From Conyzicola nivalis_A (lineage in GTDB: Bacteria > Actinomycetota > Actinomycetes > Actinomycetales > Microbacteriaceae): DNA of 64,000 bases. Made by a program: the position numbers and the translations under genes. The DNA lies in the NCBI RefSeq assembly GCF_040548875.1, contig NZ_JBEPSJ010000001.1, forward strand, positions 124,001-188,000. Direction: 5' to 3'. The notes under the pieces were generated by a model, which was not told the DNA's origin, made no database searches, and was given only the letters and a program-made list of their open reading frames with translations. The stretch's first letter is position 1, and each line of letters starts with the position of its first letter. Shown piece by piece: positions 35,761-44,205 of this stretch.

Positions 35761-36342
35761 ATGACTACACACACTCCGAAGAACCAGCCCAACGACGACA
35801 CCCCCTCCGAGCGCATCGAGAAGGTCGTCGCCGAGCTGGGGGAGGACGAGGTGGTGGCCCGCGCCACCGCGCTCATCGCCGGGCTCAACGCCGGCGAGGA
35901 GTTTCTGCTCGCGGTCGGCGGCCGTCACGCCCAGGGCATCCTCGACGGAGCACCGCCGCTGTACTGGCCCGAGGTGTGGGGCGCCCGAACGTTCCTCTAC
36001 GTGTGGAACGACTCCGCGATCCCCGCCGTGCTCGCTGGCCTGGGCAACCAGGCCTGGCGCGTTCGCGAGATGAGCGCGAAGGTCGTCGCCCGTCGCGAGC
36101 TGGCCTACCCGGCGGAGGTCGCGGCGCTCGCCGAAGACGAGGTCGCCCGGGTTCGCGCCCAGGCCGCACGCGCGCTCGGCGAGATCGGCACCGCCGACGA
36201 GATCGACGTTCTGCGTGCGCTGCTCAAGGACCCGGAGATCGAAGTGCGTCGCGAGGCCGGCGGGGCGCTCAAGAAACTGCGCGCCAAGCTGCCCGCCGAG
36301 CCGCAGAAGCCGGCCGGAGAAGAAGCGCCGGCCGAGAGCTAG
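35761..36342 (+). CDS. HEAT-repeat protein
   Basis: A 193-residue soluble protein. The first 70 residues are an acidic helical region. Residues about 85-180 hold two or three HEAT-type helical repeats (WRVREMSAKVVARRELA, VARVRAQAARALGEIGTADEIDVLRALLKD, EIEVRREAGGALKKL), which usually mediate protein contacts. It begins 7 bases after mntR and may be on the same transcript. Its stop shares CTAG with the convergent DedA gene. Partner unknown. Confidence 0.75.
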   Translation: MTTHTPKNQPNDDTPSERIEKVVAELGEDEVVARATALIAGLNAGEEFLLAVGGRHAQGILDGAPPLYWPEVWGARTFLYVWNDSAIPAVLAGLGNQAWRVREMSAKVVARRELAYPAEVAALAEDEVARVRAQAARALGEIGTADEIDVLRALLKDPEIEVRREAGGALKKLRAKLPAEPQKPAGEEAPAES

Positions 36343-37094
36343 TTCTTCGGGTCGTTGCTCTTGTCCTGATCGAACAGGGCCTGGTCGAGCACCAGCTCGG
36401 AGGTGTCCGTCGCGCTCGCGGCAGCGCGGTTCTTGCGCGCCTTACGCACCGACTGGATGTAGTGGTAGACGGTCGGCACGATCGCGATGAACACGGCGCC
36501 GAGCAGGATCACGTCGATGTAGTGAGTGACGAAGTCGGCGACGGGCGGGATGTAGCCGAGCAGGAATCCGGCGAACGTGAGCCCGGCGCCCCAGATGAGC
36601 GCGCCGATGAGGTTGTAGAGCGAGTACTTCTTGTAGTTCATGTGGCCGACGCCCGCGGCGACCGGGGCGAAGGTGCGCACGATGGGCACGAAGCGGGCCA
36701 CGATCACTGCCATGCCGCCGAAGCGCTCGAAGAACGAGTTGGTGCGACGCACGTTCTCCATCGAGAACAGGCCGGTCTCCTTGCGTTCGAAGACGCGCGG
36801 GCCGAGCTTGTGGCCGATCAGGTAGCCGACCTCGCCGCCGAGGAAGGCCGCGAACCCGATCGCGAGGCACACCCAGTAGATGGGTATCTCGATGCCGGAA
36901 CCGCCGACGACCATGGTGCCGGTGAAGGTGAGGAGCCCGGTGATGACGAGCAGCGTGTCGCCTGGGAGGAGGAAGCCGACGAGCAGTCCGGTCTCGGCGA
37001 ACACGATGAAGCAGACACCGAGGAGCGCGAAGGCGCCGAATCCCTCGATCAGGTTTGCCGGATCGAGGAACGGAATGAGAGCGGTGGAAAACAC
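36339..37094 (-). CDS. DedA-family membrane protein
   Basis: A DedA/VTT-domain protein of 251 residues. Members recycle undecaprenyl phosphate or other lipids across the membrane and support proton balance. It shows FLLPGDTLLVITGLL, GGEVGYLIGHKLG and VARFVPIVRTFAPVAAGVGHM, the conserved re-entrant and arginine motifs. A GTG at 37094 with GGAG eight bases upstream is preferred to a TTG two codons earlier. The C-terminal tail is basic then acidic. Confidence 0.9.
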   Translation of the reverse strand: MFSTALIPFLDPANLIEGFGAFALLGVCFIVFAETGLLVGFLLPGDTLLVITGLLTFTGTMVVGGSGIEIPIYWVCLAIGFAAFLGGEVGYLIGHKLGPRVFERKETGLFSMENVRRTNSFFERFGGMAVIVARFVPIVRTFAPVAAGVGHMNYKKYSLYNLIGALIWGAGLTFAGFLLGYIPPVADFVTHYIDVILLGAVFIAIVPTVYHYIQSVRKARKNRAAASATDTSELVLDQALFDQDKSNDPKN

Positions 37095-37353
37095 GGACAA
37101 ATCTCCAGTCGTCGGTTGCCGTTGAGGTCAATCGGCGGCGGCTACGGTTTCAACGCTCTCAGGCTACCGGCTGGCGGGCTCGCACTGGCTGAGAAAATGA
37201 CGTTTTCGGCAGAGATCATCCCGCGGTATGACACGACGCGGCCCCAGTTCGGGGCGCATCGCGGGCGAGCAGGATCCGAGAAGCGCGACGCGCTGCCGGG
37301 TCGTAGTCTGGGGCGCAATCACGACTACGACCGACAAGAGGGAGCACCACGCG

Positions 37354-37833
37354 ATGAGCGACACGCGAACCACGAGCGGAACCGGCGACCGGACGAAGGC
37401 CGAGGGCGGGTTCTCCGCGGAAGAGCGTGCCGCGATGAAGGCACGATCGGCCGAGCTGAAGGCAGAGGCCAAGCGCGGGAAGGCGGCCGACAAGGAAGCC
37501 GCCGACGAGGCATCCGTTCTGGCGAAGATCGCTGAGATGGCCGAGCCCGACCGCGCGATGGCCGAGCGGTTGATGGCCATAGTGGCGGATGTCGCTCCCG
37601 GCCTCTTGCCGAAGCTCTACTACGGCCAGCCGGGGTGGGCGAAGGCGGGCAAGGTCGTCGTTTTCTTCCGCAGCGGCCTCGGCGACAAGGAGCGCTACTC
37701 GACGCTGGGCTTCAGCGGCGCGGCGCAGCTCGACGACGACGGCGGGCTGTGGCCGACGTCGTATGCGCTCGACCACCTGACCGACGATGGAGCCGACACG
37801 ATCGCGAAACTGGTCGTGCGAGCGGCGGGCTGA
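37354..37833 (+). CDS. DUF1801-like protein with charged N-terminal extension
   Basis: A 159-residue protein from the ATG at 37354 (GAGGGAG upstream). Residues 1-60 are Lys/Ala/Glu-rich and likely a helical tail. The rest resembles the DUF1801/YdhG fold, with LLPKLYYGQPGWAKAGKVVVFF, TLGFSGAAQLDDDGGLWPTSYAL. DUF1801 proteins include frataxin-like iron chaperone candidates, but their function is not settled. The 259 bases between it and the divergent DedA gene hold no further reading frame that I can support. Confidence 0.75.
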   Translation: MSDTRTTSGTGDRTKAEGGFSAEERAAMKARSAELKAEAKRGKAADKEAADEASVLAKIAEMAEPDRAMAERLMAIVADVAPGLLPKLYYGQPGWAKAGKVVVFFRSGLGDKERYSTLGFSGAAQLDDDGGLWPTSYALDHLTDDGADTIAKLVVRAAG

Positions 37834-37862
37834 CTGCGGTCTGGCTGCTTCCGCGACCGCGG

Positions 37863-38039
37863 TTACAAGGCGGAGTATCCCGTACCGAACAACGCCGCCG
37901 TGAAGAATTCTGCGGCAAGCCACACGAGCGACGGGGCGAGTCCCAAGACGACGGCCCATATCGCCAGAGCCCGCCCTCGCCCACCGCGGCGGCTACGGCG
38001 CGATGCACTACCGGGGCGCGTCGAATCCGGTGACGCCTA
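37863..38039 (-). pseudogene. Possible broken reading frame encoding a membrane segment
   Basis: On the minus strand, codons before a TAA at 37863 read as a basic stretch (SRRSRRGGRGR) and then a hydrophobic segment ending EFFTAALFGTGYSAL. No ATG, GTG or TTG opens this frame before the hydrophobic part. It lies one base out of phase with the 38008-38337 frame next to it. It may be the detached end of a frameshifted gene, or chance. Confidence 0.3.
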
Positions 38040-38337
38040 TCGGCTCTATGTCGCCGCATCGGTCGAGGACGTCGTCGCGACCCGCCTCCCTCATACTCGC
38101 GAGAGGCACCATGCCCCCGGCGAGTTCGACCGCGTCTCCGAGCCGAAATCTGTACGCACCGATGCTCAGTGTCGTGCCGTCCCACGCGCTGGAATGGCTG
38201 GGCATCAGCAACGGGACCCCGTCGAGCGTCAGGCATTCGCCGCTTACTGTCAGCGTGCCCGAGAGAGCGGCGGCGTTGCCGATCACGCCTCCCTCGGGAG
38301 TCACCGTCTGCTCGAACGTCCGGGCAACACCCTTCAC
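38008..38337 (-). CDS. Small hypothetical protein, possibly truncated
   Basis: A 109-residue frame from a GTG at 38337. It reads as a small beta-rich domain with two cysteines (SGECLTLDGVPLL and DRCGDIEPIGV) and codon use typical of this genome. The GGAG upstream directly abuts the start, which is poor spacing, and no signal peptide is present, so the N terminus may be missing. It lies between DUF1801 and tRNA-Leu. Function unknown. Confidence 0.45.
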   Translation of the reverse strand: MKGVARTFEQTVTPEGGVIGNAAALSGTLTVSGECLTLDGVPLLMPSHSSAWDGTTLSIGAYRFRLGDAVELAGGMVPLASMREAGRDDVLDRCGDIEPIGVTGFDAPR

Positions 38338-38380
38338 TCCGCGTTCGTTATGCGAGTCAGAGTAACGGACCGGTAGGAAG

Positions 38381-38462
38381 TGCGGGAGAAGGGACTTGAA
38401 CCCTCACGCCTTTCGGCACAGGTACCTAAAACCTGCGTGTATACCAATTTCACCACTCCCGC
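38381..38462 (-). tRNA. tRNA-Leu (anticodon UAG)
   Basis: Read on the minus strand, GCGGGAG opens the acceptor stem and pairs with CTCCCGC before the discriminator A. The anticodon arm is CAGGT-TTTAGGT-ACCTG, giving anticodon TAG. A long variable arm (TGCCGAAAGGCG) identifies a class II leucine tRNA, and GGTTCAAGTCC forms the T arm. Length is 82 bases; CCA is not encoded. Confidence 0.95.
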
Positions 38463-38525
38463 GAGCGGTTACAAGTGTAATGGGCGGGCAGAAGCGTCTC
38501 GACGAGGGCCGGGTCGTCGCGTGTC

Positions 38526-38559
38526 CCGGTGCGGCCCCGAGGAGACGAGGCCGCACCGG
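38526..38559 (-). terminator. Hairpin after the isomerase gene
   Basis: Eleven-base perfect arms (CCGGTGCGGCC / GGCCGCACCGG) with a 12-base loop lie 7 bases beyond the stop of the minus-strand isomerase gene. No T-run follows. It probably terminates the isomerase transcript before tRNA-Leu. Confidence 0.65.
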
Positions 38560-38566
38560 ACGTCGG

Positions 38567-40210
38567 TCAGATCGCGACGTCGCCGACGAGGTGGACGGTG
38601 ACGCCGAGCGCGTCGAACATGGCGGCCTTCGCCAGCAGCGCGCGGTCGGCGGTCTCGGCGTCGGGCGCGTAGGCGACCTGCAGGTGGTTGGCCTTGTGGC
38701 GCGCCATGAACTGGTCGCGGCTCGCGCCGTGCAGCACGGCGTGCATGATCGGCCACTCGGGGTTCGTCGCCTGCCAGCGACGCTCGGTCTCGTCGGCGGG
38801 CAGCTCGACGGCCGTGCCGCGGCCGATGTCGAAGTGCAGCGCCCCTTCGGCGATGTAGAGGCGCGACCAGACGAACTCGCCCGGCTTGGAGACTCCCTTG
38901 ATCGTGCTGCCGCCGAGCGGGAAGTAGACCGGTCCCTGACGCCAGCCCACGGCGCCGTGGTAGCCGCCGGTCAGGTGCGACGGCGGCACGGAGCCGGAGA
39001 TCTCGAAGACCCAGACGAACTGGCCGTCGTAGTCCTCGCCCCAGCGGATGTCGTGCAGCGTGTTCGCCGGGTCGAGCCCCATCGCGGTCCAGATGCGGTT
39101 GGTGAGCAGGGCGTCGACGGCGACGCCCTCGTCGGCCTCGTTGAAGTGGGGGAGCGCCTCGCCTGCCCACAGCTCGCGGCTGCCGTCGCGGCTGAGCACG
39201 GGCGGGCGTTCGACGTTGTTGAGAATGCCCTCGATGAGGTCGCTCGCCGGCACCAGGTCTTTGAGACCCTGCTGGTACTGGATGCCGACGGCCGAGAGGC
39301 CGTAGTCGTCGCTGATGCGGAGAGCCGCGACGTACATCTTGGCCTGCCAGACGAGCTGTGCCTCGGTGAGCTCGGTCGCCTCGTCGGTGCCGACGACGAA
39401 CGTCATGCCCGCATCGCGGATCCAGGCGAGGACCGCCTCGGCCTCGGCGTCGGGGACGGTGAGCATCTCGGCGTACAGTGCGCTCTGCGAGAGGCGCTCT
39501 TTGTAGATGCCGAGCGGGTTGAGCAGTTCGTCGTCGATGATGGCGTTGTACATGCCCATGCAGCCCTCGTCGAAGACTCCGATGATCGCCTTGCGGTCGA
39601 GCAGCTGGCCGGCGAGCGCCTGGGCGAGCTCGGTCTCCGCGCTCGCCGCGAGGGCGGGCAGGGGCCGTACGTGCGACGCGTCGTGCTCGATGTGGCCGGT
39701 CTCGAGCCACGAGGCGATGCCGGCGCGGAACCAGTCGTCGCTGAAGTCGACGCTCCAGATCGTGGAGTAGTCGACGCCCATCTTGGTCATGCCGGCGTTG
39801 AGGCCGAGCAGCCCCACGAGGCCGGGGTTGTCGCCGACGAAGTTGGCGACGGTGAGTATCGGACCCTTGTGCGTGCGCAGGCCCGCGAGCACGTGGTGGC
39901 TGTACTGCCACACCGATTCCGCGACGATGAGCGGCGCGTCCTCGGGGATGTTCGTGAACACCTCGAGCCCGTAGTGCTGGCTGTCGATGAAGCCGTGACC
40001 CTTCGCCTCGTCGACCGCGTGCGCACGCTGGATGCTCCAGCCGAGCGCCGCGAACTCCTCGGCCAGTCGCTCCTCCATCGCCTGCTGGATCGGCCATCCG
40101 GCGAGGTTCGCCGCGAGCCTGAGGTCGCCGCTGGTGACAAGCCAGGCGGTCTTCGCCTCGAGCTGGGGGCGGGCGAGACGGGTGGGCATCGAATACGGAG
40201 CGGTGGCCAC
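38567..40210 (-). CDS. L-fucose isomerase-like sugar isomerase
   Basis: A 547-residue aldose-ketose isomerase of the L-fucose/L-arabinose isomerase superfamily, Mn-dependent and cytoplasmic. The catalytic region IGVFDEGCMGMYNAIIDDELLN and the later HKANHLQVAYA histidine motif match the fucose isomerase group. The GTG start has AAGGAGG five bases upstream. Its own promoter region holds a LacI-type operator shared with the divergent transporter genes, so the substrate is probably the same compound or a product of it. True L-fucose use is uncertain: no fuculokinase or aldolase FucA is nearby. Confidence 0.8.
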   Translation of the reverse strand: MATAPYSMPTRLARPQLEAKTAWLVTSGDLRLAANLAGWPIQQAMEERLAEEFAALGWSIQRAHAVDEAKGHGFIDSQHYGLEVFTNIPEDAPLIVAESVWQYSHHVLAGLRTHKGPILTVANFVGDNPGLVGLLGLNAGMTKMGVDYSTIWSVDFSDDWFRAGIASWLETGHIEHDASHVRPLPALAASAETELAQALAGQLLDRKAIIGVFDEGCMGMYNAIIDDELLNPLGIYKERLSQSALYAEMLTVPDAEAEAVLAWIRDAGMTFVVGTDEATELTEAQLVWQAKMYVAALRISDDYGLSAVGIQYQQGLKDLVPASDLIEGILNNVERPPVLSRDGSRELWAGEALPHFNEADEGVAVDALLTNRIWTAMGLDPANTLHDIRWGEDYDGQFVWVFEISGSVPPSHLTGGYHGAVGWRQGPVYFPLGGSTIKGVSKPGEFVWSRLYIAEGALHFDIGRGTAVELPADETERRWQATNPEWPIMHAVLHGASRDQFMARHKANHLQVAYAPDAETADRALLAKAAMFDALGVTVHLVGDVAI

Positions 40211-40277
40211 GAATCCTCCTTGATTGCGGTCGAATGAACTGCCCGCCGGCTGTCACGGCGGTATCCGACAGCATGCT

Positions 40278-40291
40278 AGAAATCGATTACA
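40278..40291. promoter_or_regulatory. LacI-type operator A, before the isomerase gene
   Basis: AGAAATCGATTACA, nearly identical to sites at 42420 and 42486. On the minus strand it sits between a TTGACT and a CATGCT/TAGCAT element, so it overlaps the probable isomerase promoter. It also contains the stop codon of the DUF4862 gene. Probable target of the LacI regulator encoded at 41407. Confidence 0.65.
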
Positions 40292-41270
40292 CAGTCAACC
40301 CGGAGTTTGCGGCCGCCCGCTCGACGGCATCCCTGACCAGGGCGAACGACTCGGCGACGATCGCCAGCGACCCGCGCGAATCGGCACCCGGCGGCGCGTT
40401 CACCTTCACGATCGTGAGCCCGCCGCGAGCCGCCGTGGCGAACGACTCGACCTCGGCGGCAGTGAGCAGGCTCGAGCCCAGACCGGCGCCGACGGCGAGC
40501 GCACCGGCGGCCGCGACGTGGTTGTCGGCCCACGCCCTCCCGAGCGGGTTGTCTGTCGCGGCGACGCCGGAATAGGCGCGGGCGCCCAGCAGTCCGAGAG
40601 CGTCGGCGCGGCGCACGTGATCGACGGCGCTCGCGGTCTCGCGCGTCTCGAGCACCGAGCGTCCCCAGTTGACGCCGACACCGACGCCGGCTGCCGGGTC
40701 GAGCGCGGCGAGTGCCCGCAGCTCGTCGTCGAGCGGCAGGAAGCCCTTGACCGGGCGCACTCCCAGCGCCGAGTCGCAGTGCTCGAGCAGCACGCGGGCG
40801 CCGCGCCAGTCCCAGCCGGCGATCTCGTGGAGGCTCTCGGCGAGAGCGGCGACGTGCGCGTCGCGGGCGGAGATGTCGACGGATGCCGCGGACTGCACTT
40901 CGACGGCGGCGACGACGCGTCGCCCGGCCCGGTCGCTCATCGCTACCGTCGCCGCATGGGCGCCGCGAACCAGCTCGACCGCGGCCCGGCGGCCGTCGGG
41001 ATCGAGCGACGCGAGCCCGAAACGCCCGTCGGCGCGCGCCTCCATCGTGGCGGCGACCATGGTGAGCACGTGGCTGCCGCCCGCCTCGAGCAGGCGCACG
41101 AGCGATGCCTCGTCGGCGACGAAGGTCGCGCTCGCCCAGGGGACTTCGAGCCCGCTGCATCCGGTGGCCTCCATCGCCGCACGCAGGTGCGCGTCGTTCA
41201 GACGGGCGTCGGATCGCGCCTCGCGCGGCAGCGACGCGTAGGCGCCGAGCTGGATCGGTGTGCGGGTCAT
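40287..41270 (-). CDS. DUF4862-family TIM-barrel protein
   Basis: A 327-residue protein resembling the actinobacterial DUF4862 family, apparently a sugar-isomerase/epimerase-like barrel. Visible segments include LGAYASLP at the start, GLEVPWASATF, VLTMVAATM, AAVEVQSA and VLLEHCDSALGVRPVKGFLPL. The family has no proven reaction. It lies upstream of the isomerase gene on the same strand and is divergent from the LacI gene, so it is probably part of the same catabolic unit and may act on the same sugar or its derivative. Confidence 0.72.
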   Translation of the reverse strand: MTRTPIQLGAYASLPREARSDARLNDAHLRAAMEATGCSGLEVPWASATFVADEASLVRLLEAGGSHVLTMVAATMEARADGRFGLASLDPDGRRAAVELVRGAHAATVAMSDRAGRRVVAAVEVQSAASVDISARDAHVAALAESLHEIAGWDWRGARVLLEHCDSALGVRPVKGFLPLDDELRALAALDPAAGVGVGVNWGRSVLETRETASAVDHVRRADALGLLGARAYSGVAATDNPLGRAWADNHVAAAGALAVGAGLGSSLLTAAEVESFATAARGGLTIVKVNAPPGADSRGSLAIVAESFALVRDAVERAAANSGLTV

Positions 41271-41406
41271 GGCGTGCCTCCGGTCGGTGCGCCCGGCGGT
41301 CGCAGACGGTCGCCGAGAACCTGAGCATAAGGTTTCTTGCGGCTATCATCACAAGCAGCCGTGGCGGCCTCTGGGGTTCGCTGGGCGCAATCCGGGAGAC
41401 GAAGAG

Positions 41407-42417
41407 GTGACCGTGGTCGCAAAATCCACCAGGCCGAAGGTGGTCGATGTCGCGCGTCACGCCGGTGTGTCCACTGCGACAGTGTCGCGGGTGCTCAACA
41501 ACAACCCACGGGTCGACCCGGAGATCGCCGAGCGGGTGCGCGCCTCCCTGAGCGAGCTCGGCTACCGCATGAACAGCGTCGCCCGCAGCCTCCGGCGCCA
41601 GTCGAACAGCGTGGTCGGCGTGATCGTGCCCGACATCGCGAACCCGTTCTTCACCGACGTGGTGCGGGGGATCGGCGACGCGCTGCGCGACGACGGTTAC
41701 ATGCTGATGCTCTGCAACAGCGACGACGACACCGACCTGGAGGCCAGCTACCTGCGCCTGCTGTCGGCGCAGCAGGTGAGCGGTGTCATCGTCGCTCCCG
41801 CGGACTCGCTGCGCAGCGACCTGACCGAGCTCACCTCGACGGGTGTGCCGGTGGTGGTCATCGACCGGCTCGCCGGCACGGGCGACTTCGACTCGGTCGT
41901 GTTCGACAACCGCACCGGCGCCGCGCAGCTGACCGCGCGCTTCGTCGAGGCGGGACGGAGGCGCATCGCGCACATCGCGGGACCCGAGCGGACGTTCACC
42001 GGTAGCGCCAGACGGGAAGGCTACCTCGAAGCGCTCGCGGCCGCGGGCATCGCCACCGACGGTGCGCTCATCGTCGACTCGGACTACTCGGAGGAGGGCG
42101 GCTACCGCGCGGTGCGGGAGCTGCTCGCCTCGAGCACGCCGCCCGACGCGATCGTCATCGCGAACAACGCGATGACCCTCGGTGCCATCCGCGCGCTCAC
42201 CGAGCTCGACGTCGACCCGGAGACGATCGCGCTCGCGAGTTTCGACCCGGTGCCGTGGAGCACGTCGCAGCGCTACTCGCTCGTTGTGCTCGACCACGAG
42301 ACGATGCGCATGGGCACGGAGGCCGCCGCGCTGCTCGTGGCGCGCATCGGCGAGCCCTCCCGCGAGCCCGAGATCCGGCGGCTCTCGGCCGGCACGGTCG
42401 CGGTCTTCGCCGACTGA
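41407..42417 (+). CDS. LacI/GalR-family transcriptional repressor
   Basis: A 336-residue regulator from a GTG at 41407. The N-terminal helix-turn-helix is VVDVARHAGVSTATVSRVLNN with the hinge helix NSVARSLRRQ, followed by a periplasmic-binding-protein-like ligand domain (VVGVIVPDIANPFF, then VVVIDRL and FDNRTGAA). It lies between the two arms of the catabolic locus. Three near-identical CG-centred palindromes at 40278, 42420 and 42486 are the likely binding sites. The effector should be the imported compound or a metabolite of it. Confidence 0.9.
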   Translation: MTVVAKSTRPKVVDVARHAGVSTATVSRVLNNNPRVDPEIAERVRASLSELGYRMNSVARSLRRQSNSVVGVIVPDIANPFFTDVVRGIGDALRDDGYMLMLCNSDDDTDLEASYLRLLSAQQVSGVIVAPADSLRSDLTELTSTGVPVVVIDRLAGTGDFDSVVFDNRTGAAQLTARFVEAGRRRIAHIAGPERTFTGSARREGYLEALAAAGIATDGALIVDSDYSEEGGYRAVRELLASSTPPDAIVIANNAMTLGAIRALTELDVDPETIALASFDPVPWSTSQRYSLVVLDHETMRMGTEAAALLVARIGEPSREPEIRRLSAGTVAVFAD

Positions 42418-42419
42418 AC

Positions 42420-42433
42420 AGATACCGATTACA
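42420..42433. promoter_or_regulatory. LacI-type operator B
   Basis: AGATACCGATTACA, three bases after the LacI stop and upstream of the -35 element of the transporter promoter. It is 66 bases centre to centre from operator C, so a repressor tetramer or two dimers could flank the promoter. Confidence 0.55.
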
Positions 42434-42452
42434 CACCGTTGGCCCGATCGGC

Positions 42453-42482
42453 TTGACAAGCGAGGGCGGCGGCTCGTAGCAT
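42453..42482 (+). promoter_or_regulatory. Promoter of the tctC-tctB-tctA transporter operon
   Basis: TTGACA (42453-42458) and TAGCAT (42477-42482) with an 18-base spacer match the housekeeping sigma consensus well. Operators B and C lie on either side. The first likely start codon is at 42585, leaving a leader of about 95 bases. Confidence 0.7.
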
Positions 42483-42485
42483 CCA

Positions 42486-42499
42486 TGAAATCGATTACT
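42486..42499. promoter_or_regulatory. LacI-type operator C
   Basis: TGAAATCGATTACT, the best match to the CG-centred LacI consensus of the three sites. It starts 3 bases after the -10 element, over the expected transcription start, an ideal place for repression. Confidence 0.7.
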
Positions 42500-42584
42500 T
42501 GCTCTCTCGCAGACGCACGGATTCGACCATGACACATCAATGAAGACGGGTCAAAGGCCCCAAACGAAGGAGTTGACGGAGCCT

Positions 42585-43556
42585 GTGAAGAGCACAAGAA
42601 CAGCACTGGTACTTGTCGGAGCACTGGGAGTGGCAGTCGCCATGGCGGGCTGCACCCCGGTCGCGGAGCCGGCCGAAGAGGGCACCGCGACAGAGACCAC
42701 GTTTCCCGAGAAGGACATCCGCCTGATCATCCAGGCCAACCCGGGCGGCGGCTCCGACCTCTCCAGCCGCGCGCTCGCGACCGAGCTCGAGAAGGTTCTG
42801 GGAGTAAGCGTGATCCCCGAGAACATGCCGGGAGCATCCGGTGCACTCGCGATGGAGTACGTCGCGCAGCAGCCCGCCGACGGCTACGTGATCGGCTTCG
42901 GTCCCGTCGAGATCGCGATGCTCAACACCACGCAGAACGCGAATGTGCTTCCCGAGAACTTCGACCTGATCGGGCAGATCATGCTCGCGCCCGGCGTCAT
43001 CTCGGTCGGCGTCGACAGCCCGTACAAGACGCTCGAAGACCTCATCGAGGCCTCGAAGGACGGCGCCGTGACGGTCGCCAACTCGGGGACCGGCTCGATC
43101 TGGGAGGCGGCGACGCTCGGCATCGCGGATGAGACGGGTGCGCAGTTCACGCCCGTGTCGTACGACGGTGGCGCGACGGCGGTCTCCGCCGCCGCATCCG
43201 GCGAGGCAGTCGCCGCGGTCTCCGGCGCGGGCGAGGCGGTGGCCCAGGCCGGCGCCGTGCGCGTGCTCGCCGTGCTCAACGACGAGGAGTACTTCAACCT
43301 TCCCGACGTGCCCACCGCCGAAGAGGCGATCGGAACAGAGCTGCTCTACGGCGGTTGGGGCGGAATCTACGCACCGGCCGGCCTGCCCGACGACGTGCGC
43401 GACGTTCTCGAGTCGGCAGTGGCCGACTCGGTCGAGAGCGACAGCTACGTCGAGTTCCAGAAGAAATCGGGAAACCTCGTGGTCTACCGCAACGCGGAGG
43501 AGTTCACGGAGTTCGTGAACAGCCAGTTCGACCTCTACAAGACACTGCTCGGCTAG
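42585..43556 (+). CDS. Tripartite tricarboxylate transporter substrate-binding lipoprotein (TctC)
   Basis: Extracytoplasmic solute receptor of a TTT transporter, 323 residues from the GTG at 42585. That start gives a normal lipoprotein signal peptide ending AMAGC; an ATG at 42540 would add 15 polar residues. The mature part shows IRLIIQANPGGGSDLSSRALATEL, MPGASGALAMEYVA and GGWGGIYAPAGLP, characteristic of the Bug/TctC family. These receptors usually bind carboxylated compounds. It is the first gene of the operon, followed by a strong hairpin. Confidence 0.9.
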   Translation: MKSTRTALVLVGALGVAVAMAGCTPVAEPAEEGTATETTFPEKDIRLIIQANPGGGSDLSSRALATELEKVLGVSVIPENMPGASGALAMEYVAQQPADGYVIGFGPVEIAMLNTTQNANVLPENFDLIGQIMLAPGVISVGVDSPYKTLEDLIEASKDGAVTVANSGTGSIWEAATLGIADETGAQFTPVSYDGGATAVSAAASGEAVAAVSGAGEAVAQAGAVRVLAVLNDEEYFNLPDVPTAEEAIGTELLYGGWGGIYAPAGLPDDVRDVLESAVADSVESDSYVEFQKKSGNLVVYRNAEEFTEFVNSQFDLYKTLLG

Positions 43557-43582
43557 TCTCCGGCACACCCGACACATCGCGG

Positions 43583-43622
43583 CGAGGGGTGTGCCGAGCC
43601 GGTCGGCTCGGCGCACCCCTCG
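43583..43622 (+). terminator. Strong intra-operon hairpin between tctC and tctB
   Basis: Arms of 18 bases (43583-43600 and 43605-43622) pair fully, counting one G:U pair, around a 4-base loop GGTC. It begins 27 bases after the tctC stop and lies 28 bases before the tctB start. No T-run follows. It likely stabilises the tctC mRNA end or partly terminates transcription, so that the binding protein is made in excess over the membrane parts. Confidence 0.7.
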
Positions 43623-43650
43623 GTTCGATCCCAGCAGAAAGCGATTCATC

Positions 43651-44205
43651 GTGACAGAAACTCGCTCGGAGACCGGCGACGAAGCCGTCGTCTCCGACAC
43701 GGCCGACGCGGACATCGTCGCGCAGCCCTCGCGCAGGCTCGAGATCGTCGCCGCGGCCGTCGCACTCGTCTTCATGGCGGTGTACCTCGTGCTCGTGCTG
43801 CAGATCGACCTCCGCCGCGAGACCGGCGCAGGACAGATCGACGCCCGGTCATGGCCCACGATGCTGGGCGTGCTGGGCGTGGTGATCGCCGCCTGGCGGC
43901 TCGTCTACGCGTTCGTGCGCCCGCCGGCCGATCGCGACGACCTGGAGAGACTGCAGAAGGGCGGCATGCGCCGCCTCATCTCCACCATCGTGCTGACCGT
44001 CGTCTATCTCGCGCTGTGGCAGGTGCGCTCGATCGTGGCGTTCGGCTACAACATCGAGCTGTTCGTCTTCATCACGCCGTTCTTCCTGTTCGCTCTGCTC
44101 TACGTCTACGGCGCCCGCAGCTGGAAGACCTTCGTTCTCTTCCCGGTCATCACGACCGCCTTCATCTATGTGCTCTTCGGAATGCTCCTAAGGATCCCCC
44201 TATGA
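43651..44205 (+). CDS. TTT transporter small membrane subunit (TctB)
   Basis: A 184-residue protein with four hydrophobic segments, as expected for TctB: one near residues 33-52, then around 72-88, 108-125 and 133-180. A GTG at 43651 is chosen; the longer frame starts inside the hairpin. The stop overlaps the tctA start (ATGA). It forms the membrane complex with TctA. Confidence 0.85.
   Translation: MTETRSETGDEAVVSDTADADIVAQPSRRLEIVAAAVALVFMAVYLVLVLQIDLRRETGAGQIDARSWPTMLGVLGVVIAAWRLVYAFVRPPADRDDLERLQKGGMRRLISTIVLTVVYLALWQVRSIVAFGYNIELFVFITPFFLFALLYVYGARSWKTFVLFPVITTAFIYVLFGMLLRIPL

Noticed and set aside
42540..42584. ATG at 42540 as the tctC start
   Set aside because: It lacks a ribosome site and would add polar residues before an otherwise standard lipoprotein signal peptide starting at 42585.
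43557..43650. Riboswitch between tctC and tctB
   Set aside because: Only a simple hairpin is visible; there is no multi-helix conserved core of a known riboswitch class.
43636..43651. A GAAAGCGATTCA sequence before tctB as a fourth LacI operator
   Set aside because: It matches the core only partly and coincides with the ribosome-binding region of tctB; too weak to call.
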